Source of the DNA: Geobacter sp.
GTDB taxonomy: Bacteria; Desulfobacterota; Desulfuromonadia; Geobacterales; Geobacteraceae
Reading direction: 5' to 3'
Length of the DNA: 39,047 nt
NCBI GenBank assembly: GCA_003857395.1
Contig: RPRC01000095.1
Coordinates: 1-39,047, forward strand
Numbering within the stretch: position 1 is the first letter of the stretch; the number at the start of each line of letters is the position of its first letter. The notes under the pieces are model-generated. The model did not search any database and was not told the origin of the DNA. It saw only the letters and a program-made list of their open reading frames with translations. Shown piece after piece: positions 1 through 7,850 of this stretch. The position numbers were made by a program, and so were the translations under genes.

Positions 1-169
1 CGGGACACTGCTCGTCGCCGGAATCGCTCTCATCACCTGGGGCCTTCCCGCTGCCCACCGGCTGAAAAGCCCGTTTGACTGCCTGTCCGCCCTTGCGGTA
101 CTGACCGGAGTTATTGCCGGGCTCATGGGCACCCTCCTCATTACGGTGCCTGACTTTTTCAAAGGATGA
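1..169 (+). CDS. C-terminal fragment of an unidentified membrane protein
   Basis: An open frame enters from the left edge (codons begin at base 2) and stops with TGA at 167-169. The 55 visible residues contain two hydrophobic stretches, roughly residues 2-17 and 32-50, separated by a short polar loop with His, Arg and Lys. They end in a short FFKG tail. This looks like the last two transmembrane helices of an integral membrane protein. The stop codon overlaps the ATG of the next gene (ATGA), so the two are probably translationally coupled. Too little remains to name a family. Confidence 0.6.
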   Translation, partial: GTLLVAGIALITWGLPAAHRLKSPFDCLSALAVLTGVIAGLMGTLLITVPDFFKG

Positions 170-600
170 CAATTCCGGTGGCAACAACAAAAAAAATACT
201 TCTGCATATTTTTCTGATTTCAGCCATCTTCGTGGTACTATTCTGGGGAAACACCCTTTCCCGCCAGCATAGCCAGTTTTCGCTGGGGGAGCAGGCCGCG
301 GCACGCAGCGAGGTTATTACCGCCATTTCCGCCTATTCTTCCGCGATCCATATGTACACGCCGGGAAGCTCCCTTGTAAAAACTGCTGCCTCTCGCCTCT
401 GGTCTCTCGGCGAAAGCCTTGAGCGGGCAGGGGACACGGAGCGGGCCCTGCTCGCCTACAACTCCCTGAGGAGTTCCTGCTACGCAATCCGCGGGCTCAC
501 CAACCCCTGTACGGAGTGGATCGCCCGCTGCGACGGAAAACTTGCGAAATTGACAGTCGAACGCTCTTCCCCAACGAAGAGCACCAATCCGAACCAGTAG
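166..600 (+). CDS. Small membrane-anchored helical (TPR-like) protein, function unknown
   Basis: This 144-residue protein has one N-terminal membrane segment (about residues 10-28) with positively charged residues before it. That predicts a cytoplasmic N-terminus and a periplasmic body. The body is helix-rich, and the segment around residues 40-105 (alternating small and aromatic residues, GDTERALLAYNSL) resembles a tetratricopeptide-type helical pair. I do not recognise the family. The start overlaps the upstream stop by 4 bp, so it probably forms an operon with the truncated membrane protein. The gap to the ribonuclease J gene is only 16 bp. Two cysteines lie in the C-terminal third and could form a disulfide. 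A divisome or envelope scaffold role would be speculation. Confidence 0.6.
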   Translation: MTIPVATTKKILLHIFLISAIFVVLFWGNTLSRQHSQFSLGEQAAARSEVITAISAYSSAIHMYTPGSSLVKTAASRLWSLGESLERAGDTERALLAYNSLRSSCYAIRGLTNPCTEWIARCDGKLAKLTVERSSPTKSTNPNQ

Positions 601-616
601 TTTTGAAAGCACAATA

Positions 617-2293
617 ATGCCCCCTGATAAAATGGAAAACTGCGATTTAAGAATCATCCCCCTCGGCGGATTAGGTGAAATCGGACTGAACATGACCCTC
701 TACGAGCATGGTGATGACATCATCATCGTTGACTGCGGCCTCATGTTCCCCGAACCATCGATGCTCGGCATTGACCTGGTAATCCCTGACATCTCCTACC
801 TGCGGGAAAATGCCGGCAGGGTCCGGGGCATCTTTCTGACCCACGGTCACGAAGACCATATCGGCGCCCTGCCCTTCGTCCTTCCGGAAATTCCGGTCCC
901 GATCTACGGAACCGCACTGACGCTCGGCTTTGTCCGCGGAAAGCTGAAAGAGTATGAACTGGAAAGTCTGGTTGAACTGCGGGTAGTGAAGCCCCGCACA
1001 ATAGTTGATGTCGGAAATTTTGCGGTGGAGTTCATTCGAGTAGCCCATTCCATAGTGGACGGCTGCGCACTGGCCATCCGTTCCCTGGAGGGGACAGTCA
1101 TCCACACCGGAGACTTCAAGTTGGACCAGACACCGGTCGACGGTGAACTGACCGACCTGGCAACCCTGTCACGCTATGGGGAAGAAGGGGTCCTGGCCCT
1201 GCTTTCAGACTCCACCAACGTCGAGCGGGAAGGATTCACTCTCTCGGAAAGTCTCGTCGGCGACGCCTTCGACGAGATATTTCCCCTCTGCCCGGGCAGG
1301 ATCATTGTCGCGGCTTTCTCCAGCAATATCCATCGAGTTCAGCAAGTGCTGGACTCTGCGGAACGGTGCGGGCGCAAGGTCCTCCTGAACGGGCGATCCA
1401 TGCTGACCAATGTCCAGATAGCGCGGGAACTGGGTTATCTGCGCATTCCGGACAACATTCTGGTGGATTTGAAAGACCTCCCCCATCTGCAGAAAAACCA
1501 GATCTGCATGATTACCACCGGTTCCCAGGGGGAACCCATGAGCGGCCTCACCCGGATCGCCATGGATGACCATAAGCAAATAAAACTGGAGCCAGGAGAT
1601 ACCGTAATCCTCTCTTCCCGCTTTATCCCTGGAAATGAGAAAACGATTTCCGACCTCATCAACCATCTCTATCGCCGCGGTGCAGAGGTCTATCACGAAA
1701 AGGTTTCCGAAGTTCACGTCTCCGGCCACGCCAGCCAGGAAGAGCTGAAGCTGATGATCAACCTGGTACGTCCCCGCTTCTTCACTCCCATCCATGGTGA
1801 GTACCGCCACCTGGTAAAGCACTCCAAGCTTGCCCAGAAAGTCGGCATTCCGGCCGAACGCTGTATCCTGGCGGTAAACGGGGACATTATCACCTATTCG
1901 AATGGCAGCGGCCAGATCAGCGGAACAGTGGAATCGGGTCGGGTCTTCGTGGACGGCAAGGGTATTGGTGACGTGGGCAATATCGTCCTCAAGGACCGGA
2001 AGCATCTCTCGGAAGACGGCATGGTGATAGTCATCATCGCTATTAACCAAGCCACCGGCGAATTGATCTACGGACCGGATATCGTTACCCGGGGCTTCGT
2101 GTTCGAAGATGAGAGCCAGGAATACCTCGATGAAACGAGGAAGATCGTGCTCGACACCCTGGCAGGAGTCAATCTGGAGGTTCTGGCCGACCTGAACGAG
2201 GTGAAGCTGGAAGTGCGGAGAGTTCTGCGGAAATTCTTCAACAAGACAATCGAGCGCAGACCCGTGATACTGCCTCTGATTCTGGAAATGTGA
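617..2293 (+). CDS. rnj: Ribonuclease J
   Basis: Ribonuclease J is a metallo-beta-lactamase/beta-CASP nuclease with 5'-3' exonuclease and endonuclease activity in mRNA decay and rRNA maturation. The 558-residue length fits the family. The two-metal motif HGHEDH lies at residues 76-81, followed by the metal ligand His144 and by D166 in HTGDFKLD. The beta-CASP domain occupies the middle, a late HVSGH motif and a PIHGEYRHL motif follow, and the C-terminal RNase J domain is complete. The ATG at 617 has a weak GAAAG site seven bases upstream. An ATG at 632 (MENCDLRIIPLGG) also fits family N-termini, and the choice is uncertain. The ftsK gene follows 43 bp later on the same strand. RNase J together with a divisome gene is a context, not a proven functional link. 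Confidence 0.95.
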   Translation: MPPDKMENCDLRIIPLGGLGEIGLNMTLYEHGDDIIIVDCGLMFPEPSMLGIDLVIPDISYLRENAGRVRGIFLTHGHEDHIGALPFVLPEIPVPIYGTALTLGFVRGKLKEYELESLVELRVVKPRTIVDVGNFAVEFIRVAHSIVDGCALAIRSLEGTVIHTGDFKLDQTPVDGELTDLATLSRYGEEGVLALLSDSTNVEREGFTLSESLVGDAFDEIFPLCPGRIIVAAFSSNIHRVQQVLDSAERCGRKVLLNGRSMLTNVQIARELGYLRIPDNILVDLKDLPHLQKNQICMITTGSQGEPMSGLTRIAMDDHKQIKLEPGDTVILSSRFIPGNEKTISDLINHLYRRGAEVYHEKVSEVHVSGHASQEELKLMINLVRPRFFTPIHGEYRHLVKHSKLAQKVGIPAERCILAVNGDIITYSNGSGQISGTVESGRVFVDGKGIGDVGNIVLKDRKHLSEDGMVIVIIAINQATGELIYGPDIVTRGFVFEDESQEYLDETRKIVLDTLAGVNLEVLADLNEVKLEVRRVLRKFFNKTIERRPVILPLILEM

Positions 2294-2336
2294 CACAGAC
2301 AAGCTCTAAAGGCACAAGGCCATAGAGGCAGGAAAC

Positions 2337-4607
2337 ATGAACTCTGAAAGAAAATCAAAACTTATCCAGGAAATCAAGGGGATCTCTCTCGGAGCGGCAG
2401 GGCTTTTCCTGCTGATTTCGCTCCTCTCCTTCAATTCGGACGATCTCTCGTTCAACACCTATTCTACCGGAGCGCAGATCCATAATTACGGAGGCACACT
2501 GGGTGCCTATCTGGCCGACCTGCTTTTCGAATGGTTGTTCGGCCTGGCCTCCTATGCCATCCCGATCGCCATGCTTCTCGTCTCGTATAAACTGCTCCGA
2601 TTCAAGGAATTAAAATGGCGGAACTACAAGGGGGTGGCCTTTCTGGTCTTTCTCGTTTCCCTTGCCTCCTTCTTCGCCTTCAGTCTGGATACGACAATAT
2701 TCCTCGGCCAGAAAGTATCCACGGGTGGGCTGATCGGGATCGAAATTGCCAAGACCCTGAAGTCGCTTCTCGGCATTCCCGGCACACTCCTGCTCATCAT
2801 TCCGGTGCTGGCCGTTTCCATCATGGTTCTTTCCCGCTTCTCATTCATCCTGTTCGCCGGCTGGAGCCTCGGGGCACTCAGACATCGTTGGGCGAATTAT
2901 CGGGAAAAACAGACCTTGAACCGGCAGCTCCGCGATAAGAACGAACCGGGCGTGGAACGACATGGTCCGCAGATCCGCCCTCCCGCTGTTACCCTTCCGC
3001 CGCCGGTGCCGATGCAGAAAAAGGAAAAGAAGCGGGACGACGCCAAGACAGCACCGATTCAAGAAACCTTTGATTTCGCCAAAACCGAGGGAAATTACCG
3101 GACACCTCCCGTGTCGCTCCTGGACACACCCCCGGCCACCCAGCAACTTCACGACCATGAAGTCCTCACCATGAGTGCCCGGCTTTTGGAAAAAAAGCTC
3201 CGCGACTTCAACGTCGACGGCGAAGTAGTGGAAATCTGCCCCGGTCCGGTCATCACCATGTTCGAATACGCCCCCGGACCGGGGATAAAGGTGAACAGGA
3301 TCGCCGGTCTTGCCGACGACCTCTCCATGGCACTCCAGGCCCTTTCCATCAGGATTGTCGCCCCCATCCCCGGCAAGGGAGTTGTGGGCATCGAGATACC
3401 CAACCGAGAAAGGGATATGGTCTTTCTCAAAGAAATCTTCAGCTGCGATGAATTCCACCGGGGCAAGATGAAACTCCCCCTGGCCCTCGGCAAGGACATT
3501 GCAGGATTGCCGGTGGTCACTGATCTGGCCCGCATGCCTCACCTGCTCGTGGCAGGCGCCACCGGCTCGGGCAAGTCGGTCTCCATCAACACCATGATCC
3601 TGTCCCTCCTTTACACGGCCACTCCCCATGACGTCCGGGTCATCATGGTGGACCCGAAGATGCTCGAGCTTTCCATTTACGAAGGAATTCCCCATCTCCT
3701 CCTGCCGGTGGTTACCAACCCGAAGAAGGCTGCCTTGGCTCTCAAGTGGGCTGTGAAGGAAATGGAGCGGCGCTACCGACTCATGAGCGACAAGGGCGTG
3801 CGCAACGTCGACTCTTACAACAAGAAACTGGAAAAAGAGGCCAAGGGCGAAGCGCTCGATGCCGATCTGATCGTGATGGATGAGGTGGTCGAGGAATCTG
3901 TCGAAGACACCGATGCCGAATTTCAGCCGTCTCTGCAGCAGGAGGAGGCCCTGGAACACGGCCACCTGCCCTATATCGTCATCATCGTTGACGAACTTGC
4001 CGACCTGATGATGGTTGCAGGCCGCGAAGTGGAGGAATCCATCGCCCGACTCGCCCAGATGGCACGTGCAGCCGGCATCCACCTGATCCTGGCCACGCAG
4101 CGGCCGTCGGTGGACGTCATCACCGGCCTCATCAAAGCCAATTTCCCTGCACGGATTTCCTTCCAGGTCTCGTCCAAAACCGACTCCCGCACAATCCTCG
4201 ACTGCAATGGCGCCGAGACTCTGCTGGGGGCAGGTGACATGCTCTTCCTCCCACCCGGAACCTCAAAGCTGCAACGTATCCACGGTGCCTTCGTCTCCGA
4301 CTCCGAAGTACAGCGAGTGGTCGACTTCCTGAAAAAACAGGCAAAACCGGTCTATGAAAAGGCGATCCTGGAGATGAAAGCTTCCGACGACAAACAGGAT
4401 GAAGACGAAATCATCGACGAGCGGTACGACGACGCCGTTGCTCTCGTGGCTGAGAGCCGCCAGGCCTCCATTTCCATGGTCCAACGTCGCCTCCGCATCG
4501 GTTACAACCGCGCCGCCCGTATCATCGAGCGGATGGAGCAGGAAGGAATTGTCGGCCCCTCCGACGGCACGAGTCGCCCCCGCGAAGTTTTCATCAACAA
4601 GCTGTAA
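2337..4607 (+). CDS. ftsK: DNA translocase FtsK
   Basis: FtsK is a septal ATP-driven double-stranded DNA pump that clears and aligns chromosome termini for dimer resolution during division. The 756-residue protein is the short form, with only a brief linker. Several transmembrane helices lie in about residues 15-180. A Lys/Pro-rich linker follows to about residue 270. The RecA-like motor has Walker A GATGSGKS at 407-414 and Walker B ending in D552-E553, followed by the conserved [18 protein letters not shown] block. The last ~60 residues form the winged-helix gamma domain that reads polar KOPS-type sequences. An acidic loop at about residues 500-545 sits where other FtsKs also vary. A GGCAGGAAAC ribosome site precedes the ATG. 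A GC-rich hairpin follows the stop. Confidence 0.96.
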   Translation: MNSERKSKLIQEIKGISLGAAGLFLLISLLSFNSDDLSFNTYSTGAQIHNYGGTLGAYLADLLFEWLFGLASYAIPIAMLLVSYKLLRFKELKWRNYKGVAFLVFLVSLASFFAFSLDTTIFLGQKVSTGGLIGIEIAKTLKSLLGIPGTLLLIIPVLAVSIMVLSRFSFILFAGWSLGALRHRWANYREKQTLNRQLRDKNEPGVERHGPQIRPPAVTLPPPVPMQKKEKKRDDAKTAPIQETFDFAKTEGNYRTPPVSLLDTPPATQQLHDHEVLTMSARLLEKKLRDFNVDGEVVEICPGPVITMFEYAPGPGIKVNRIAGLADDLSMALQALSIRIVAPIPGKGVVGIEIPNRERDMVFLKEIFSCDEFHRGKMKLPLALGKDIAGLPVVTDLARMPHLLVAGATGSGKSVSINTMILSLLYTATPHDVRVIMVDPKMLELSIYEGIPHLLLPVVTNPKKAALALKWAVKEMERRYRLMSDKGVRNVDSYNKKLEKEAKGEALDADLIVMDEVVEESVEDTDAEFQPSLQQEEALEHGHLPYIVIIVDELADLMMVAGREVEESIARLAQMARAAGIHLILATQRPSVDVITGLIKANFPARISFQVSSKTDSRTILDCNGAETLLGAGDMLFLPPGTSKLQRIHGAFVSDSEVQRVVDFLKKQAKPVYEKAILEMKASDDKQDEDEIIDERYDDAVALVAESRQASISMVQRRLRIGYNRAARIIERMEQEGIVGPSDGTSRPREVFINKL

Positions 4608-4617
4608 CAGGTATCGA

Positions 4618-4644
4618 GGGGGCGGATTGTCCCAAACCGCCCCC
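4618..4644 (+). terminator. GC-rich hairpin after ftsK
   Basis: An 8-bp perfect stem (GGGGGCGG with CCGCCCCC) and an 11-base loop lie 10 bases after the ftsK stop. Only GTT follows, not a real T-run. It may be a weak or factor-assisted terminator or an mRNA 3'-end stabiliser. The remaining sequence to the next gene (4645-4842) shows no clear riboswitch. Confidence 0.45.
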
Positions 4645-4842
4645 GTTACCTGCCCGCTTCACTCACATCTGTCATTTCCCAACCAATTGAGAATAACCGA
4701 GACTCTGGTACAAATAAAGAATAGCTGTCCACTCATCCAGAAGACGCATTCGTATGCTTACTCAAAGAAGAACCCGAAACGATCAGTACTGGTTTATGTA
4801 TCGATTTGTTTACCGAATCCCGCTTCACTGGAGGAAGTTGAC

Positions 4843-6045
4843 ATGATTATTATCGAACCGTACCGGGGAAAATCAGTTGCGGAAGAACGGATTGAAATCG
4901 TTGAGCGCAAGGGAACAGGTCACCCCGATTCCATCTGCGATTCCATCATGGAAGCTGTATCAGTGGCACTTTGTGAAGAATACCTCCGAGAGTGCGGCAC
5001 CATCCTCCACCACAATATCGACAAGGGTCTCCTGGTTGCAGGCAAGGTTTTCAAGCACTATGGCGGAGGGAAAGTGCTGCAGCCCATGGAACTGATTATC
5101 GGCGACCGGGCCACCTTTTCCGTGCCAGGCAAAAGCCTGCCGGTCAAAGAGATTGCCATCGATGCGGCACAACGCTGGATTCGGAAGAATCTACGCTTTG
5201 TGAATCCCGACACTGATGTAACCTATCGGGTGGTACTCGCTCCAGGATCAGACGAATTAACCGATATCTTTTCCCGACCAGGAGAGGTTCGCTGCGCTAA
5301 TGACACCTCTGCTGCGGTCGGTTACTATCCCTTAAGTCCCACCGAAAACGCGGTCCTGGACTTGGAGCGGCACCTCTACTCGCCCCAATTTAAAAAGGAC
5401 TTTCCCCAAGCCGGTGAAGACGTCAAGGTCATGGGATTGCGCAAGGGCACAACCCTCGACCTGACCGTTGCCATGCCGCTCATCTCACGCTTCGTTGCCT
5501 CGGAACAGGACTATTTTTCCCATAAAGAAGCTATCAGGGCAGCCATGCTTCACTTTGCGCAGCAGTTCCCCTGGTTCAAAAAGACCTCAATCCATTACAA
5601 TACCCTTGACCAGCGGGGCAGAGGACCGGGCGGCATCTACCTCAGCCTGACCGGCACATCTGCAGAAGATGCAGACTCCGGCCAGGTGGGGCGAGGGAAT
5701 CGGGTCAACGGGCTCATCTCCCTGAACAGGCCCATGGGGACCGAAGCTGCAGCCGGTAAAAACCCGGTCAGCCATGTGGGAAAGATCTATAATTTCCTCT
5801 CACACAAGATTGCCAAGGAAATCCACCAGAACATCGAAGGGGTCCAGGAAGTATACGTTCTCCTTCTCAGCAGGATTGGAACGCCCATTGATCGGCCGAG
5901 AATGGCTGCCGCGCGGATTCTGCCGGAAAAGGGCAAAAAAGTGCGAGATATGGCGGGGGATGCGGAGGAAATTATCAGGCGAGAACTTGCAGACATCAAC
6001 AGCTTTTGCCTGGAGTTGGCAAAGGGTACATTCCCTGTTTGTTGA
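4843..6045 (+). CDS. mat: Archaeal-type S-adenosylmethionine synthetase (methionine adenosyltransferase)
   Basis: The enzyme makes S-adenosylmethionine from methionine and ATP in the cytoplasm. The 400-residue sequence is not the usual bacterial MetK but the divergent archaeal-type family (COG1812). Evidence is the N-terminal ERKGTGHPDSICD (GHPD at 26-29), the ANDTSAAVGYYP block at 152-163, the GTSAEDADSG segment at 271-280 running into GRGNRVNGLI, and the RPMGTEAAAGKNPVSHVGK block at 297-314. The start at 4843 is set by GGAGG eight bases upstream; the frame stays open further upstream but has no other plausible start. It stands alone after ftsK, with a strong terminator after it. Horizontal origin from archaea is an inference from family membership. 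Whether a standard metK also exists elsewhere cannot be seen. Confidence 0.92.
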   Translation: MIIIEPYRGKSVAEERIEIVERKGTGHPDSICDSIMEAVSVALCEEYLRECGTILHHNIDKGLLVAGKVFKHYGGGKVLQPMELIIGDRATFSVPGKSLPVKEIAIDAAQRWIRKNLRFVNPDTDVTYRVVLAPGSDELTDIFSRPGEVRCANDTSAAVGYYPLSPTENAVLDLERHLYSPQFKKDFPQAGEDVKVMGLRKGTTLDLTVAMPLISRFVASEQDYFSHKEAIRAAMLHFAQQFPWFKKTSIHYNTLDQRGRGPGGIYLSLTGTSAEDADSGQVGRGNRVNGLISLNRPMGTEAAAGKNPVSHVGKIYNFLSHKIAKEIHQNIEGVQEVYVLLLSRIGTPIDRPRMAAARILPEKGKKVRDMAGDAEEIIRRELADINSFCLELAKGTFPVC

Positions 6046-6134
6046 AACGGGTCTGTCGAGATTCAGCAAATGTTCCTGAACGTGGCAAACCCAACGAATG
6101 TTATAACGAATGTTGTAAGCATGATGCCCGAAAA

Positions 6135-6172
6135 AAAGAGGCAGGGCGGGAACACCCGACCCTGCCTCTTTT
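6135..6172. terminator. Bidirectional intrinsic terminator between mat and the convergent lipoprotein gene
   Basis: A long stem (AAAGAGGCAGGG paired with CCCTGCCTCTTT, with further GGG/CCC pairing inside) ends in TTTT on the plus strand. On the minus strand it ends in a longer TTTTTTT run. It sits between two genes that point at each other and can end both transcripts. Confidence 0.85.
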
Positions 6173-6208
6173 ACTTATGCGAGAATCAAACCACATCAGA
6201 GTTGCATC

Positions 6209-7258
6209 TCATGTCGGTGGAGCAAGAATGGGAAACGTGACCCTGAAGTTCTCAAGGGTGTCGGCCTGAAGATCGGTACGGGTGGTCCCAGTCCAGTAGC
6301 AGGGTATATTTTTCGCTCCGTCATAGACCTGTCCCAACGTCGTAACCGTACTTCCTGATACTGTTATTGCGCCGACAAAAGCATTGTTAGTGCCAATACC
6401 GGGCAAATCAGTGCGGGAAGTACCTGCCCAGTAACAGGGGATATATTTCGCCCCGTCATAATAGTAGCCGCCTGTATAAACCACTCCACCGGAAACCGTT
6501 ATATCAGCTGCAAAAGCACTGTTTAATGTAACAGCCGGAAGGTCATGCCGGGTAGTCCCTTCCCAGTAACAAGGGATATGATATGCGCCGGTGTAATAGG
6601 AACCGGCAGAGTAGACTGTACCATTTGAAACTGTCAACCCATAAACAAAGGCGCTGTGCGTTCCATCGCCAGCCAAGTCAGTTCGAGTCGTCCCGTTCCA
6701 GTAACAGGGGACATATTTTGCGCCATCATAATAATATCCGGCACTGTAAACGGAGCCACCGGAGACTTTTATTGCATTAACAGCAGAATAGCTTGAGCCA
6801 CTGCTTTCCAGGGGCGTCAATACCGTTCCGGTCCAGTAGCAGGGCAAATGATTCGTCCCATCATAATACATGCCCCCAGTATAGACGCTACCGTCTGAAA
6901 CCGCTATCGCTTGAGCAAAGGCATTATGAGTTCCATCACCCACCAGGTCTTGCCGGGCTGTCCCGGCCCAGTAACAAGGTATATACTTGGGATTGTCGTA
7001 ATATCGACCGGCAGTGTACACCACACCATTAGACATGATGCCCGGCGCAAAGGCCGTTGAATTCAAACCTGGCAAGTCAGCAAGGTCCGTACGTGTGGTT
7101 CCGTTCCAGTAGCAGGAGAGATACTTCGTCCCGTCGAAATATTGGCCAACGATAATTTTATCGTTAGTTACTGAATCAGGATCGCTATCACTCCCGCATC
7201 CGCCCAATCCGATCAAAAGAAAGACAATCACCACGCCAGACAAAATCCATTTGTTCAT
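6209..7258 (-). CDS. Repeat lipoprotein with seven ~45-residue 'CYW' repeats
   Basis: This 349-residue protein begins with a lipoprotein signal (MNKWILSGVV..., hydrophobic to residue 18, lipobox LGGC with Cys21). An Asp-rich stretch (GSDSDPDS) after the Cys is compatible with outer-membrane sorting. The rest is seven tandem units of about 45 residues, the last one partial. The shared pattern is G-x-YYDG-x-K-Y-I-PCYW-x-GTTRTDL, then a variable Gly/Asn/Ser part, then a V-S-x-G-x-V-Y-x-x-G strand. Each unit has exactly one Cys, always before Tyr-Trp. The strand-turn-strand periodicity suggests a beta-propeller, perhaps seven-bladed; this is inference. A run of G's before the ATG serves as ribosome site. 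I do not know its function, and its neighbours give no clue. Confidence 0.75.
   Translation of the reverse strand: MNKWILSGVVIVFLLIGLGGCGSDSDPDSVTNDKIIVGQYFDGTKYLSCYWNGTTRTDLADLPGLNSTAFAPGIMSNGVVYTAGRYYDNPKYIPCYWAGTARQDLVGDGTHNAFAQAIAVSDGSVYTGGMYYDGTNHLPCYWTGTVLTPLESSGSSYSAVNAIKVSGGSVYSAGYYYDGAKYVPCYWNGTTRTDLAGDGTHSAFVYGLTVSNGTVYSAGSYYTGAYHIPCYWEGTTRHDLPAVTLNSAFAADITVSGGVVYTGGYYYDGAKYIPCYWAGTSRTDLPGIGTNNAFVGAITVSGSTVTTLGQVYDGAKNIPCYWTGTTRTDLQADTLENFRVTFPILAPPT
6230..7160 (-). repeat. Internal tandem repeats of the lipoprotein gene (~135 bp period)
   Basis: Seven copies of a ~135-bp unit encode the CYW repeats. On the plus strand each is marked by a CCAGTAGCAGGG or CCAGTAACAGGG-type core (for example near 6294, 6429, 6564, 6699, 6834, 6969 and 7107). 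The near-constant spacing and strong nucleotide similarity imply growth by duplication. Confidence 0.8.
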
Positions 7259-7583
7259 TCCCCCCCCCTGTACATTGAAATTGCTAAGGTATTCCGTAGG
7301 TCAGGAACCGACAAAACTTCCCTTTTGCATACCAGCATGGCCACTCCAGCCATGACAAATAAAGTTAAGAATAACAACCTAATTATATTTTTTGCCATTA
7401 TCATCTGTGCAAACAAAAAGTCAATATATTACTAAAATATAATTATTAATCTTACCCAACTAATTATTTGCCAATTTTCCTTACAACTACGCATTATTAT
7501 ACGAGCCTTGAGAACTAATGCTTCACGGCAATCAGCAGTTTGAGGATTAGTTAATTTGTTTTGGCTGTAGGTTGAATTAAAAG

Positions 7584-7601
7584 AAGGTGTGTCCACACCT
7601 T
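7584..7601. repeat. 18-bp near-perfect palindrome
   Basis: AAGGTGTG and CACACCTT are exact inverted arms separated by two bases. It resembles a dimeric regulator site or a short hairpin. No adjacent gene explains it. Confidence 0.55.
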
Positions 7602-7667
7602 TCCAGAGATGGCATAAACATGGCGTGCATTAGGAGAGGAAACAGCCAGCGTGCTGAGGGGAAGTGT

Positions 7668-7700
7668 TTACCTGTCAAGAGGAAACACCTTACCTGTCAA
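7668..7700 (-). repeat. Two direct copies of TTGACAGGTAA, 22 bp apart
   Basis: On the minus strand the identical 11-mer TTGACAGGTAA occurs at 7690-7700 and 7668-7678, each followed by a related CTTCC/TTTCC-type tract. The arrangement resembles the multiple transposase sites at some insertion-sequence ends. No transposase is present, so this may be a remnant. TTGACA also looks like a -35 box, but no matching -10 follows either copy. Confidence 0.45.
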
Positions 7701-7732
7701 TGCGGCTCTGGTAAACCGAAGGAGAGATAACC

Positions 7733-7780
7733 AAAAAAGACCCCGGCCTTCCACGGAGGGGGGAAGACGGAAAGCCGGGG
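7733..7780 (-). terminator. Intrinsic terminator of the dcw operon after ftsZ
   Basis: On the minus strand a stem of CCCCGGC/GCCGGGG, extended by GGAA/TTCC across one mismatch, is followed after two bases by a TTTTTT run. It lies 71 bp past the ftsZ stop. Confidence 0.75.
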
Positions 7781-7800
7781 AAATAAAACTTTTCGGGGGT

Positions 7801-7827
7801 GCGGGCATCACCTGGGGTGACGCCCGC
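7801..7827 (-). terminator. Strong hairpin directly after ftsZ
   Basis: A 12-bp stem (GCGGGCGTCACC with GGTGATGCCCGC, one G-U pair) and a 3-base loop begin 23 bases past the ftsZ stop. No immediate T-run follows. It may protect the ftsZ mRNA end or act together with the terminator at 7733-7780. Confidence 0.5.
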
Positions 7828-7850
7828 CAGTAGCAATGTTTAAAGGTAAA

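Larger units (their letters stand above)
7259..7850. other. 592-bp intergenic region between the lipoprotein gene and ftsZ
   Basis: No credible protein gene was found here; a 60-codon frame at 7651-7833 has no ribosome site or family features. The left part (7370-7500) is AT-rich and probably holds the lipoprotein promoter, but no hexamer pair is convincing. The centre holds an 18-bp palindrome (7584-7601), two direct repeats (7668-7678 and 7690-7700) and a small stem (GTGTTT 7664-7669 with AAACAC 7683-7688). The right part holds the ftsZ terminators. A GG-N10-GC pair at 7611-7624 on the plus strand resembles a sigma54 element, but no gene lies downstream. Confidence 0.6.

Noticed and set aside
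1205..2302. 365-codon open frame antisense to the ribonuclease J gene
   Set aside because: It lies entirely opposite a clear coding gene, has no family motifs, and reflects third-position GC bias.
2841..4082. 413-codon open frame antisense to ftsK
   Set aside because: His- and Asp-rich composition typical of a complementary-strand shadow; ftsK motifs are intact on the plus strand.
2337..4607. Acidic insertion in the FtsK motor domain (about residues 500-545)
   Set aside because: Other FtsKs, including that of E. coli, also have a variable insert at this place.
4608..4842. Possible SAM riboswitch or N-terminal extension ahead of the MAT gene
   Set aside because: No SAM-riboswitch core or multi-helix junction could be found by eye, and the upstream open codons read out of ftsK without family similarity.
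7651..7833. 60-codon open frame between the lipoprotein gene and ftsZ
   Set aside because: It crosses direct repeats and a terminator hairpin and has no ribosome site.
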